Source: Saxidomus purpurata (taxonomy: Eukaryota; Mollusca; Bivalvia; Venerida; Veneridae). From it: a stretch of 64,000 nt of DNA. Below are positions 13,247 through 27,276 of the stretch, piece by piece. The notes under the pieces are model-generated. The model searched no databases. It was given only the letters and a program-made list of their open reading frames with translations, and had not been told where the DNA came from. Every line of letters starts with the position of its first letter. Position 1 is the first letter of the stretch. A program made the translations under genes and the position numbers. The stretch covers positions 14,965,011 through 15,029,010 of the forward strand of contig JAFMSR010000017.1 of NCBI GenBank assembly GCA_022818135.1, read 5' to 3'.

Positions 13247-15939
13247 TAACCTGTCTGTCTATGCGCGACTGCATTTGTATGTGTTTGTTTGTTTCTCTGT
13301 GTACGTCCACCAATAAATTCTAAAGAAGGTGAGCCAGACTTATGAAAACCTACAATATAAATTGGAATATAAAATTTACAACACAGACATTGTGTCTAGT
13401 TTTTGCAACTTTAATTAAACATCTGCTAGCACATGTTTCAGCTGGGTTTTTTTGTATAACAGGAATATTAGGAAATTGGGATGACATCAACTTCTGTTTC
13501 ATGATCTACTTTTTAACAGTTTATGGCTCACTTTGCATGAAGTGCTGAGCTGACCTGTTGTGATCACTCCATTGCTCAACCGTTCATTTTCAACTCTTTC
13601 TACAGATTCGTTGAGGGTCCCTGGCGAAGGCAGTGTTACTCATGCTGAAATACTCTAGTTTTGGTCAGTGAACATGTCCAACTTGTGTTTTGTTATTATA
13701 CATTATGATCATGGATTAAACATGTTTTGACCAGAACTGTGTCAAATAGTACATTGCCTTTTCAATTTAGGACCATGTGGAATCATGGTTGAAACATGTA
13801 CACTTATTGTCAGTGACCAGGTTTAAGCTATGTTTTAGATGCATTTTGACCATGGATCAAACATGGTTTAACCATGTATGGTAAACGGAACATTACCATA
13901 TCAAGGCTGAAACACGGTCACAAGAAACTCTAATCTGACAATGATATAACATTGTTATCTAAGAGTGATCTGGAAACGATTTGCCTCCGATGCCACTGGG
14001 GAACTAAATGATTGTGCAGTGATATTGCGTATGTTGTAGGACTTTGTGGGTTCAGGCATGTTTTAAAAATGCATACGCACATTAAACACGTTCTCTCATG
14101 GTATTGTCGGCGCATCTGTTACAAATGCTTAACTATTGGGAAATCATGTGTAAATCACTGGCGTCTGACGATTGTGAATTGAGGAAAAAAGACCCATCAC
14201 TGGTTCCCAAAAACAGTGAAATATCTCATGGACTAGATCCCGATTCAAGGATTATTCTGTTGGTCCGACTTTCTTGCGACTCAGTTGGTCTGCAAAGACA
14301 TTCATTTTGCCCTAGATATGAACTACCTTGAAGTTCACTTGTATGCTGTTCTGTATTGCCAAACTCTACAGGTCCCAAACATTGGTGCACAACAGACTGG
14401 CGCGAGCATTTGGAAATAGTTAGAAATAGGAGGCCATTTATCCCAAAAGAACAAAAAAAACTTTGCCAGTAGCTGTTATTGCATATTTTGATACACACTC
14501 AGCAGATACGTGTGTTTGTGTAAATACTGCACAATACGTTACACTACTTTAGGTTTCATCGCATATGTTGTATATGTCAGCAAAGACAATGAGCCTTGAC
14601 ATGAAAGAAGTATTTTGTTACTATGGAAGTCCAAACCTGTCTTAACCCACATGTACGGTTAATTTATGATACAGGACAAATATTATTGCACGATTCTTTT
14701 ATAGTGTCAGCATTAAACATTGGCCATTTCCATATTTAGAATACAGTCACGTGCTAAAATAATTTGATTAAAGTATCTATAATAAGAGGTTGAAACTGGG
14801 TGTTTTTGCTGATTGACCTCAGCCAAGAGCCGGAAGTCCCAGACGTAACCTATATGATCTTTTGACCCTCTGTCCGTCCATTCTTCCGTCCATCTGTACG
14901 TCCGACTGACAGTTATATATATAATACAAGAATGACTTATTTCTAAACATCATCTTATATCACGGGATCCATTCTTATCAACATTGATCACATGAAGATC
15001 TTCATGCAATCTCCAAATGTGGTTTGAATTCCAAACACGTTGCGCTTATAGAGACACCATGGCTCCTTTGTTATGGTCATGCACGCTATTCCTTCGACAT
15101 AACCCACGGGATGATAAAGTGGCTTAAATATCTTTCTTGAGGTGTGGAGGTTCGAAGTTCGAATTCAAACACAGGTCCGTTCACATCTCACTCGCTCAGT
15201 TTAAAATTCGTTTGTTAAAGACTGTCGACATTTCTGGTGTGTGGTATACAATACAGAATTCCTGAGGCCTAGATCTAGAGCGTGATGTCGTCAAAACGTA
15301 ATAGCATCGTCTTATCATACAACACAATAAAAGACCTAGACATTTTCACTGATATACATGTATGTCTCTGTTTCTTATAGAGAAATTTAAGACACAGTTA
15401 TTAAATGGCATCCATATAGTTACAATTACAAGTTAAGCGGCTGTAGTATAGATACAACAAATGTAGCCCTTAGATAGATATATATGCTACATTATTTTTA
15501 TTAATATCTTTGCATATGATTACTCAACCCTTCTTGTTCAACAATTTATGTTAAGCCACTGTCATATTATTCGTTTCGATACGCATGTTTATATCCTATA
15601 ACGTTTTAGACAAGTGTACGCAGACGAATCCACATGTACTCATCTCAGTCTGTCGTACATGAATGTTACATCTGAGCTTCTTTCACTTAATGTTTCCATC
15701 TGCTATCTCTAAGTTGCAAAATATGAGACTGTATTGTCCGGTATTAAAACATTCATAAATAATCTAAACTTAAATACAGATATTGTGCAGAAGTTCATTT
15801 AGTTGGATTTATATACTGTGTACCGTGCTTGCGATGTGAGCCTTCTTTCATGTATGTTTTACCTTCGTGCAGAAGAACGCAGTAACCTTACGTTATGAAT
15901 GTACGAATATTTTCTTCGCCTTTGTGTTTTGTCTTGGGT
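13247..15939. other. Non-coding tail of left duplicated segment
   Basis: No exon-like reading frame recognised. Around 13660-13920 the words gaccatg, aaacatg and ggtttaaccatg recur in an irregular, partly palindromic pattern that is also in the right copy (31315-31600). The rest is AT-rich and unremarkable. Confidence 0.5.
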
Positions 15940-16279
15940 TCTTTATCAAAATTAACCGATTTGTTTCATAGGAGATGTCGTTTTAAGGAAATTATGAACC
16001 GACGTACAACGTCGGGCGGTTTGCGATCCTCATAGGTGAGCTAAAAAGTGGTTGCTCATATTTATGTAAAGTTGGATAAAGATGTATGAGTTATAAATTA
16101 TTGAATCTAAGGGTCTGAGCGCGAGTATACACTCTGTTAATACAAATGTTCCTTTATAAAAAATGTCTTAGCTTTATAAAAGTAGCTAAGAATGTGAAAT
16201 TGTTTTAATTGTCACATAACGGGACTCAAGAAAACTTGTTAATGTGTAAGTGATCCAGTATAAACGTCTTTTAACAATA

Positions 16280-17180
16280 TAGATACAAAAAAGAAAGACA
16301 CTGGATCTGATCACGAGATGGTACTTGCTAAGCTACAAGTCATATTCGCATGGGTCAAACAGACAGCGAAACACAAAGGTAGAATGTTCGGAATTTGCAA
16401 GCTTCATCTCCAAGACCAACGACATGTATTTGCTCTTGCACTATCTTATCTAAAGTTTGAAGCTTTGGTAGACATGAAGGAGTCAATAGAAAGACTGAAA
16501 ATAGAATGAAGCCATACAAAAGCGTGATGTCTGATGATACAATACAGAAGATTGAAGAGAAAAGAAACATGAAGCGAAAACTCGTACAGGTAAGGATATG
16601 AGTCCAGAAGGAGAGACTCCAACAACAGTACTGCACAAAAAAAGAAATACGTCAACTGTATCGCTAGGCAGGACATGAAGATGATTGTAGAGCAGCTAAC
16701 CAACTAAGTCTAAGAATAATCGAACAAGAATGACATGAAGACCCTGCACGGCATCACATTCAAGTCATCAAAATGGAAAATCAACATGGCTCAGATACCC
16801 TTGGTTATACCTAAAGAATCGGCAACAAGTTGCAGGAAATTTTACAAGATCAACACCTCTTTACGTTAAATACTAGGTATTATGTGGCTCGAAATAATCA
16901 TCAACCATGAGCTTTGGAAAAGGACACACCAGAAAGCCATTGCACTCACAATTAAGGACAGGATGTGACGTTGTGTTCGCCAGACTCTAAAGAAAAAACT
17001 ATTTCTGCATGCCAAAACATACCTTTGAGTGGAATCCACAAAGAAAAAACAGAATAAACCGATCAGTCCAGACCTAACAAAGAAGTGAGAAGCGCAAGAG
17101 CTGAAGAAGGTGTCAATGGACATAACTCGATGGCGAACTGTGGCTATTACCCTATGTACCAACGGGATGAAGAGGATAAG
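16280..17180 (+). pseudogene. Decayed, internally deleted RTE-like LINE
   Basis: Two blocks of LINE-type protein survive in plus orientation. About 16297-16590 reads KKDTGSDHEMVLAKLQ and, in another frame, TIQKIEEKRNMKRKLVQ, like the end of an apurinic-type endonuclease domain (GSDH-x-M-V-x-A-K) and the linker after it. About 16900-17178 reads NHELWKRTHQKAIALTIKD and, further on, ITRWRTVAITLCTNGMKR, like the C-terminus of bivalve RTE-like elements, in one frame broken by three TGA codons. The reverse-transcriptase core between them is missing. It sits in the spacer between the two segmental copies and is absent from both. Confidence 0.6.
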
Positions 17181-17475
17181 TGAGAGAGTTAGTAATGATT
17201 CGGAAAAACTGTGTTTTTGACAAATATGACAATGACAACAATAACTCGTCAGTAATGTGACATTGTATGTTGACAGTTGAGGTTTTATTCCATCTGCAAG
17301 CCCAGTATAACACAATTTCTTAAACCCTGCTAAGTGTCATTGCTCAGTCAGCCAATGTTTTCAAAAGAAACCAGAGTCAAAATCTGTTACTAACTTTTTG
17401 TGAGATCAAAATATGATATTCTATATATGTTCAGGATTCATTTTAGACGAATATTAAGCCATGGCCCTGCTTAGT

Positions 17476-17817
17476 TTAAAGTCCCAGGATCACTTTGAAT
17501 TTACTTATATAGTAACATAAATGTATTGATAGGATAATTATAGTACCATGTTCTTTTCACTCTAAAATAATGTTGACACATGCTTTTTTTCAAATTCAAA
17601 TGGTTTCTTCAAGAAAAAGAGGTGCCAGAAAGCCTTTCTTATGTTTTGCAATATCATAAAAAATACTGCGTTATGTTTCTAATATGTACATTTGTACGTA
17701 TCGATTTAAAAAGCAAAGGTAGGAATGTGTTTGGTACAAATAAAGGTAATTTAACTCAGTAAGACATCTTTCTCGATAAAATGAGAGCTACTTGTAAATG
17801 TGATCCTGGGACTTTAA
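17476..17817. mobile_element. MITE family 3, complete
   Basis: About 342 bp. The left end ttaaagtcccaggatcac is the perfect inverse of the right end gtgatcctgggactttaa, giving 18-bp terminal inverted repeats beginning TTAA. No coding capacity. A second, interrupted copy is at 57413-58009, and a lone right end occurs near 61480. Confidence 0.85.
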
Positions 17818-18447
17818 GTAAATTTGTCCATCGTTTGAGCATTATAATTAATTGTTTAGATGGGTCCTCACTAAAGATGTACTGAATAGTGAATAGAATA
17901 GATCATCATCATACTGGAGGAATATCTTGTTACAGACTTTTGGCGTATTATCTCGAAATCTGAAAACATACATTTTTTTCTCAGATTTTATCGAATTTCC
18001 TTCTTATATGCACATCGACCCCCATTTTTATTTTTGCGTTCTTAATCAAAGGTCTTGTTCATACTGTATGCAAAATATCTCCTTCATCATGAAAAAATGA
18101 TTTATCAAAAATTAAAAAAAAAACTGATTTTTAGAAAAGTGGGTGAGTTAATGATACGAAACGTAATATTAATTCAGGTGATGCTAGAAATATCACAATC
18201 CATAATGTTTCATCCTAAATTATGACATATTACATTAGAAAAGATGGAAAAGTGATAATTATCTTAAAAAAGGTACCAGATACATAAGTGTTTGCGATAC
18301 CCGATTTCCAGATAATTCTGAATTTAGCACCATGCTTTGCGAAAACGTTAGATCATTTCCCCGTCATTATCTAAAAAAAAAAATAAGTAACAAGATATTA
18401 CTCTATATAAAAGAACAGGGACAGTAAAATTTTCTTGTTACTTTGAT
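17818..18447. other. Unremarkable spacer
   Basis: AT-rich DNA between the family-3 MITE and the right segmental copy. No frame, repeat or motif recognised. Confidence 0.5.
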
Positions 18448-18674
18448 TTTCAGCAGTCCTTTTAAGCTTTCTTAAAGTTTGACTTACGTGACATTCCAGT
18501 TTTGGACAATAACTATTTCCTCATGGGGCTCTGAACTTCAAACACATATGACAATTCAGTTGGAATAAGCAAGACAATCAGCCTGTGATTAATTAATAAT
18601 AGTAATACAAAGCCGGCTACCTGGAACAAAAGTCGAAGTCTTGCTGATACGCCGCGATTCTTGTCTGTTTTTTT

Positions 18675-18999
18675 AAGCACAGGTAACCGAGTGGAAATTA
18701 ATGGAAAGAATAACCCAATTTATTATGAAAATTCTAGAAAAAAATATCCGGAAGACTACACATTTACACTATGTGTGTGCCAAAAAAAAAATATTTGACC
18801 GTCGAAGGGCGAAAATGTACCTTCGGGCATTTGTTTTGTTAAGCACAGGTAACCGAGTGGAAATTAATGGAAAGAATAACCCAATTTATTATGAAAATTC
18901 TCGAAAAAAATATCCGGAAGACTACACATTTACACTATGTGTGTGCCAAAAAAAATTATTTGACCGTCGAAGGGCGAAAATGTACCTTCGGGCATTTGT
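18675..18999 (+). repeat. 166-bp direct tandem duplication
   Basis: Two near-identical units starting at 18675 and 18841, both opening aagcacaggtaaccgagtgg. Each repeats a frame-like stretch that I judge non-coding. The left segmental copy holds one shortened unit at about 1264-1345. Confidence 0.85.
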
Positions 19000-20699
19000 T
19001 ACATTATTCGACAATAATTGATAAAAAAAAACCCATACAATTTACATTTTTGTCATCTTCTTTAAATGCAAAAGCAATGATTCAAACTGATAGCCACTAT
19101 ATTTTCCTCAACAGAAACATACTATTTGCTTCCAAATCCTCCAAGACCATTAGTATGGCAACGGCGATTTGAAATGATTCTTTTTTTATTTATTTTAGTT
19201 ATACCCTATGAAAAAGGCATATCGTTGAAAGAAGACATGAAATAGTTCACCAGATATGATATATTTTGAAAGAGTATATAATGTTGCAACCACAAATAAA
19301 TGATGCTGTTAGGAAATGATTACCGGAATAGTTTACTGCCCATGTAAATTGAAGTGAGTTTTGACGTCAAATTGTGGTATGTGACGTCATTGTTAGATTG
19401 AACAATGACGCCTTTGGAATACTTTTTCAAAATGTTGTAGTTTTGTATGTACTGGACGCAGGTAACTGAAATTTTCCAGTATTGATATTGAAATATTGTT
19501 TGTTAAAATATGCAATCAAGCTAGTTTCCAAATATTTTGCCCGAGGGCCCATTTTCCCGTGTCGCTGGTCATTTATCTTAGTGGAAATTATCATTTACCT
19601 GTTTCAATTTCCCTTATAAGAAAATTTGAAGTCTTACAAAAAATATATATATTTTATTTTAGCTCGCTCGCTCCGTTTTTTTATTCATGAAATTCCGATG
19701 ACCAACTTATTAAGTTTGTGTGCCTTAAAATTTGTCAGTTTCCGAAACACCTTTTTTGTAATGATAGTAGTTTAGTATGTGTATGTTATTTTTATTTTCG
19801 TTTTCGTGTTATGTTATCGAAAACTTTATTCAACTGACTGCAAATAATTTTATGCGGACAACATGTAAGTGAAAAGTTTATATTTATATTTTACCTTCAA
19901 TTTTAAACAATAGCGTTATTAAAGTTTTATTGTTTCATTAACTTGTGGGCTGCTTTTATTGTGGGTTAATATGACGTTGCTGCAAGTTGTTCAAGCACTA
20001 ATGTACGCTAGCAATGCTTGTCTGGTCTGAGTCTTTGGCCGTTAGCATTTTACACAATTTGGCTAAATAATCATAATCATTGCACAAAACTGACTAAGAA
20101 TTGCAGTCAGGTAAAACAACACACCCCCTTATTTTTTAAAATGTGTACTAGGTACTAGTATGCATAAGAGTCATGCTTGGGTCTTGACATGTTCACCAGG
20201 GGAAAAATCCCACGATCGACCGGGAGTACATACAATCTTAAGAAAATAATAACAAAACTACTACTACTACTACTATTACTACTTACAATGATAAGAATAA
20301 CTATCATTATTATACATGTATTAATAAGTTAATGAATACCCTACGGCTAGCAGATTATCTTATTAAACTAATGTTTAAAATGGGTTACATGTGCGTAAAT
20401 AATTTCAAGTTTCAAGATGATTGGCAATCAACATAGGAAATGTTTTTGGCCATATATTCATAACGCTATGGCAAAGACAAACAAATAAATACATATATCA
20501 ACACACATATACAAACAAAGGAACATAAGATTAGTGACACATATATACACACTTCAGTAATTATGTACTAATACTAATGTTTTCTTTATTCTTTCAGTAT
20601 TCTTTCTTAATTCAAATGTATCTTTCCTGTATTTGCTATATATTATATATCTTTATTTGCTATGTTATATATTTCTTTCTTAATTTGTGCCGACATTTA

Positions 20700-20880
20700 G
20701 GAGTAAAACATACATGTATTTATGCAGGATAATGATACTTAGTACTGAGAGTTTTATATTTAGTACAACACAACACAAAGTGAAAACCAGATTTAAACAC
20801 CATTTGGCTACATATTTTACAGAACCTGCTCTCTCTATCAATACCATTAAAACGACCTGCCTCAATTTCTGTATTATGTG
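20700..20880 (-). pseudogene. LINE zf-RVT-like fragment, right copy
   Basis: Duplicate of 2385-2640. Minus strand reads FNGIDRESRFCKICSQM and FHFVLCCTKYKTL, then a stop. Shorter than the left copy, with extra lesions after the zinc-knuckle-like motif. Confidence 0.55.
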
Positions 20881-21649
20881 AACTCAATCTTAATCGAAAT
20901 ACTGTTTTCTGAGAAACAACGAGCAGTTCAGTTTTAGTTAATGTAATATTGCAATATTATCGGACAGCCGATATTTTGTGGTTTAGGATCAACAAACGTC
21001 AACAATGCCACCGTTTGTTCAGACCAACACGGTCTGCTTACATGATTTAAATAACCTGATGGAATTGAGGAAGTATGTAACACATTCAACAGAACCATCG
21101 ACCTGGTCTTATTTATTTTCAGCAGATATTAGTAAAGAATAAATAAGTGTCTTTTTTGTTCCATTCAAAACCTCAATGGGAGGTGTTGAAACGTATAAAT
21201 TTTTTATATATGTATACACTGCTGGAGTCATTTGCGAAGACTTTGCACAGTTTTGTGCTCTACAAATGACAAACTGTGTTATAGTTTTAATCTGCCCCGG
21301 CGAATTTTTCACATCCGACATAGTATTCTGTTTAGTATTTAACATACTTCACATAGAGATATTGTATTTCGGCCTAATTATTCAAATGTAAATAGAGTAC
21401 GACAAAAAGAGTTTTAAGGTCGAATTGTTTGCTTTAAATATAAACTGTTAATTCATCGCGCATCAAAGTGGAACACGGATTTTCCCCCGAAAACAAAGAT
21501 CATATGAACTACTTTTCCTAAGTAATCTTTTCTGCGGAAGAATTTAATTTGATGGTAATACTGACAGGCTTACGGTTACGTGGCTTACTTCTGAAATTCG
21601 TTATAAAGTAACAATCCGCCTTTAATCATGTTAGATAATGTCATGCGTT

Positions 21650-22440
21650 TAAATTATATGAACTTTATCATTTAAAGCTGTTCGTACTCAGATGTTAATG
21701 CAAAAATAAAGTTTTATATTTGAGAATGAAAAGTCAAATAAATTCCTGTAAAGTATATCAGTCTGTAAATTTAAATATATGTAATACGCTACTACATTAT
21801 TAAAACAAAAATAATATCAAACAGGGAATGCCACGTACCAAAAACGCAGCCTCCCCAAAACCCCCCCCACAACACCCAGAAGTGCAACCACCAACACACA
21901 CCACCGCACGCAGCCGCCGCACGCACGCACGCCGCACGCACGCACACACACACACACACACTACACAATCATATACACACACAACATACACTACCAACAC
22001 ACACAAGCATACAAAGCAAACACACGAGGACAAAACGAACAATTAACGGAACACAGTGGGGCACCGCCTTGGAACGGTCAGTGGCAAAAACACCACTGGG
22101 GAGCTTAAACCGGTTTATGGTGCGCACCCAACCTCACTCTTACCCCCACCATGTTCCAAAGTCACAGGACAGTGTAAATAAAAGTAATCCCTTACAAACG
22201 CTTTTGAAAATCCCAATATAATCCTATAGTGTAGCGGTGCTGTTGGACCAAACCTATCAACATTTTCAATGGATTTTTTCCAATAACTACCTAGAGTTTT
22301 ACTTATGTTGTTGATTCTAGCCATTACTTTTACATTTTATGTTTGAGGGTTTCATTTTTAATTTGAATTTTTTTCACAGGAAACTGGGCGAGCAGCTTCC
22401 GATTATTAGGAAACATTTTAATAATAATATCATTTTGTAT
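21650..22440 (+). mobile_element. MITE family-1 copies, right segment, interrupted
   Basis: Counterpart of 3495-4247. The first element is split by the retroelement at 21802-22191; the flanks continue as ttacaaacgcttttgaaaat and end at gcgagcagcttccg near 22395. The second element is largely deleted here. Confidence 0.6.
21802..22191 (-). mobile_element. TG-retroelement 3'-end copy
   Basis: In plus orientation it starts aaacaaaaataatatcaaac, then cagggaatgccacgtacc, a CA/GCAC-rich tract (21890-21990), then gcaccgccttggaacggtca, ending at aaaagtaatccc. Orientation relative to the reverse-transcriptase fragment at 50073-50669 is minus. The left segmental copy has the uninterrupted site near 3648. 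Confidence 0.85.
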
Positions 22441-22696
22441 TGTTTAAAAGCAAATCGTTAAAAAGGATTGCCTCAACATTATATAATTTTAGTTTCGTCT
22501 CCTAGAAAATGATATTGTATCACGTTTATTTTTAAAAACAATCGAAAAACAAACGACACAATTAAATTGTGATAATAAACTGATACCGATGATAAAAACT
22601 TAATCAACAAATAGCGCAATAAAAACTTTATTGACTTTTAAACTTGTTTACGAACATTGCGAAAATTTAGGTATTTAGGTACATAATCGCAGTTAT

Positions 22697-22723
22697 CCCC
22701 CCCCCCCCCCCCCCCCCTCCCCC
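22697..22723. repeat. Poly-C tract
   Basis: Twenty-one C followed by T and five C. The left copy has only five C at this place (about 4510), so the run expanded in the right copy or is a sequencing artefact. Confidence 0.8.
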
Positions 22724-24434
22724 GCGCAAGGTAAAGAACCAGTACATAAACAAAACTGGCCTCAGATTAAACGCATAAACTTAAACATGTGTTTATCCCC
22801 CGCCAAAGGTGCAGGGATATCGTTTTTAGCTTTGTCCGCAATTCCGTCCGTTCCGGAGTCATAACTTAAGAACCAATAAATAGTTATTAAGTAAATTAAT
22901 ATTATTTCATATTATATTACAATATTGAAAATAGTCTATTCATCCTGTTAAGTAAAACATAAAAGTAACAGCAAAAGTCATTACTGTCATTCATCAATAT
23001 TTTGTCAGACTGCATATCATAAACCATTCAATACGCTATGTAAAGTTGTTGTATAATTGATGGGTGGATAGCGATTGTTACAGAAGGCCTCTATGTTGAT
23101 TATTTGTGGTAAAATGAAACATGTTTCGATATGAGTTGTTGTCAAATAGTATTTTAATCTGTTAAATGTAGAGAGTGCCCGTTTAACCTAACCAATGTTT
23201 AATTAGGAACGGACAGGCATAATATTACAAAATATCCATTACAGTAACTATACTTTGAATAACTGTAAAAGTTATCTCTGTGTTTCTCTAGCATTTGGTA
23301 GAAGGTTTTGGCAGATACAATATTACAGTCTGATAATTTATTTTTCAATTTCAAATTAGTGTCAAGATGATCAAATTTATTAAATTGAGCTAAATTTTGG
23401 AACCATTTAGTATTCAAGAATACGCTATAAAAGATACGCAACGGTAGTCTGTGTGGTTCCTTCAAGTACAATTTTCTCGCAAAAAAAGCATGAACAAAAC
23501 AAAAAACCACCAAGAAGACAAAGACAAACACACTGTTACATATAGCAATTTAACCACGTAACATGCACGCGCAGTACACGTTTCTAAATAGTACATGAAA
23601 TCCAATATTTACTTCCGATAATCGAGTACAGCGAGATTAAATTACAAACTTGTGTAATTGTCGGTACATTTTGTATGCCAGCAGATATAAAATATTCACA
23701 GTCTGAAGCAGAAACTAGAGCACTTTTGTGGCAAATACGTTTTATGTCGGTATCTCATTGCTTTTATTCGAACGTGCGATTTAGTGGGTGATTACACAGG
23801 CAAACTACCCTTAGACAATTGTTTCTTTTATGGAAGCACTCATACAATATTTTGCATCGAGTATATTATAGATATTACTGCGTTTCGAACAATTTCTTTC
23901 GGAGGAGTTGCCTGTTGTAAAATCCGTTTATACATGTTTGTTGCCTCTGGAACGGCTCTCTTTCGACAACCGTCGCAACAATAGTGCACAGGAAACACAT
24001 ACACCATGGCATTGTCAATGAGATTTTAGTCTTCCCTGGAACTAGAAAACATGCAAATCGAGTAAAATAGTTTTCTTGTTATTCTGTATGACTGTACCTA
24101 TTAACTCTTATTTCAAGCGGTCAGTTTCTACAACTGGTGTAAAACAAGTTAGACGAAAAATGTTAAATCAATTATTCAAGATATTTATAAGTAACAATAT
24201 CGAAATTTCTCAATCGAATTAATGAATCTGAAGAACCATTTCAGAACAAGACCTGTTTGTAAAACACGAATGCCTTCTTGATGCAATGAGTAATGTTGAA
24301 AAAGTCGGAGTATGCAAGAAAGTGTCTTAAAGTATAAATCATTGTAAAATGTATGTCTCCTACCACTTACATGTAACACTGTAGGATAGACAAGTATGTG
24401 TGCCAAGAATTACAAATAATTCAATATAAGTTAT

Positions 24435-25350
24435 TTTCATATGGCCTTAAAAAAGGAAAAACATTCTGATAGCCTTTGTTATATAGCCTTAATAGTAAAA
24501 AACAAAGAAAACAAATTGTATGTATATTTCATATGGCCTTAACAAAATTCAAATGCGGTTAAATAAAAAGAAATATCAAAATGTCTTCAAAATTTTGGCC
24601 ATGAAAAAATAAATATTTAACCTTACCAAAAAAAAATATATGACCTTGAAAAAATAAATAAAATTGTTAGCCTTAAAGTAACAAATGGTCATGTGAGAAC
24701 ATGTGGCCTCAAAAAAAAATTTTGGTTTTAAAAAATTCATTTGGCCTTTAAAAAAAGTCCCGGTGAACTTAACCTTAAACCAACTGACCTAAAAATCAAT
24801 AGGGGTCATCTGCTGGCCATGACCAATCTCCACATTCAGTTTCAAGATGTTAGGCTTACACGTTCTCGAGTTTTCGTCCGGAAACCGTTTTTTTCTAATC
24901 CGGGCTACAGTGACCTTGACCTTCGACCAACTGACACAAAATCAACAGGGGTCATTTGCTGCCCATGTCCAATCTCCACATCAAGTTTCAAGATGTTAGG
25001 CTTTTACGTTCTCGAGTTATCGTCCGGAAACCGTTTTTAATCCGGGCTACTGTGACCTTGAGCTTTGACATTCTGATCCTAAAATCAGACCAACCTCCAA
25101 ATCAAGTGTATAGACGTTAGACCTACACGTTCTCGAGTTATCGTCTGGAAATCGATTTGCTATTCCGGGTCACTGTGACCTTGACTTACAAAAAGTACTG
25201 ACCTCAAAATGCTGGCCATGACCAACCTCGACGTCAAGTTTCAAGATCGTAGGATCGTAAGTGTTCTCGAGTCATCATCCGGAAACCACCTGGTAGATGG
25301 ATGGACCGACACCTGCAAATCAATATTCCCCTCTTCTACGAAGGGGACAT
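24435..25350 (+). repeat. GGCCTT block and CTGTGACCTTGAC-type repeat, right copy
   Basis: Duplicate of 5943-6675 with one more gaccaatctccacatc unit. Ends at cccctcttctacgaaggg. Non-coding. Confidence 0.65.
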
Positions 25351-26574
25351 ACTGGGTTTTAGAGATGATATCCTACTGTTTTAATTCAGATGATGCATTT
25401 CATGGTTTTGTATTCTTTTGTCGAGTTTTTCATTGGTTCCGGCTAATTTATATGATATACGTCCCAAGAAGAGCTTTGCGAATTTAGAGGGAAAGTGCAG
25501 GATACAGAAAATGTCCTTGTTTCAGGGACACTTCTGGTTCTGGTGCCCGGTGTATAGCACACACCTGTATATTGGGTCTCGGTGTAAAGTATCACCAGAA
25601 AGATCTGATATACTTGATTACACATATACCTTTTTAAATTTGACCTTAACAATCTCATGTTCTAATTTACATAATTTATTCCAACTTTGAGGGACATATT
25701 ACATATTATACACACATATTTGATAATTATATAAAACAAGCAATATTTAAACATGAAACAACACTTCACACAAACATTTTATCACGTGTAGATAATTAAG
25801 AATTTATACTTAATGTAGAAAACAGAAGAGTGGGGAATATAATGATTTAACTTAGTAACTACATGCTCATATTAATTGAACATTGGCAATATTCCGTGTC
25901 TTCTACCTGACATAACAATAGCGTGCTGTTCTATATAAGTTTATCATGTTAAATATTCACATTTTTAGTTATAGAGGAATCAGAGAGTCATAGAATATAT
26001 TTGGGTATTAAATGATCACTTAGTCCAGTTACTATCACAGCTCACTCCGGATTTCCTCTCAATTGGTCTGTTTTCGCAGTATGGTCTGTATTCGAAGGTG
26101 ATCTTTACCACAATTTTGACTGGATATACATTGAAAAATGTAACAAACATCCTTAAATATTTGAACTAATAGTTTCTTATAGTTCTGTCAGAAGTCAATT
26201 ATTGTGAATAATTATATCATCAGTTGTAACAAATTTTATTAAAGACTATACAGTTTCAACGTGTTTCAACGTCTACTCCCCTTCATGAATTATCCTCAAA
26301 AGAAAATTGTTGAATTTAAGGGAAATTACAATATATGAGGGAATGTCCTAGTTAAATATGGACCCAACTTTAAAGTCAATGCTTATCTTTGTGAGATAGT
26401 CGACTTCATTATGTATATTATATAGGGCTGGTAGAACTCCTACAGTTTAACAGAAAAGATAAACAGAAAATACATTGCACATAGGCATCAACACATTTAA
26501 GCGTTCCACTTGTATAGCACCTTATTTTCAATGTTTTGTTGTCCACTTACTTTAACAAAGAAAATAAGACATTA

Positions 26575-27012
<438 letters not shown>

Positions 27013-27276
27013 TTAGCTTTAACTGTTGAAATAGTTGTTGCCACACGTTTCCACCTTTGCATTAGCCATTTTTCTCTGTTGTTGATGTATTTGAACTTTA
27101 GATGCATGACAAAGATGCCAGGTAGTGAAACTTAAATCATTGGCGACAAGAGTTTTAGACAATCGTCTGTGTGAAGAAGAAGACCTAGTGTAAGTTGGTT
27201 TATACAGTTCCCCAGAAATGTATGCTGTTCTCAAACGTGGCATCAAATACTAAATATACACTATCTTTCTATCCAG

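Larger units (their letters stand above)
1011..15940 (+). repeat. Segmental duplication, left copy (~15 kb)
   Basis: From the gattttcagcagtcc motif near 1011 the sequence runs colinear with 18448 onward, through the innexin gene to about 15940, where similarity stops (cttcgcctttgtgttttgtc here, cttcgcctttgcgttgcgtc there). Introns and intergenic DNA align as well as exons, so this is one DNA-level duplication rather than a retrocopy. It differs from the right copy by small indels, a ~620-bp block near 1345 that is missing here, and separate mobile-element insertions. Direct orientation, start-to-start offset about 17.4 kb. Confidence 0.9.

Noticed and set aside
15130..15185. tRNA B-box-like ggttcgaagttcgaattc
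   Set aside because: No matching A box or cloverleaf around it. Possibly an old SINE, but unsupported.
16866..17315. 149-codon minus-strand frame
   Set aside because: Antisense of the decayed LINE; the plus strand has the recognisable protein motifs.
21828..22046. Recurring peptide MPRTKNAASPKRAPQHPEV in many places
   Set aside because: Looks conserved, but it is the antisense translation of the fixed 3' end of the retroelement family and has no start or splice logic.
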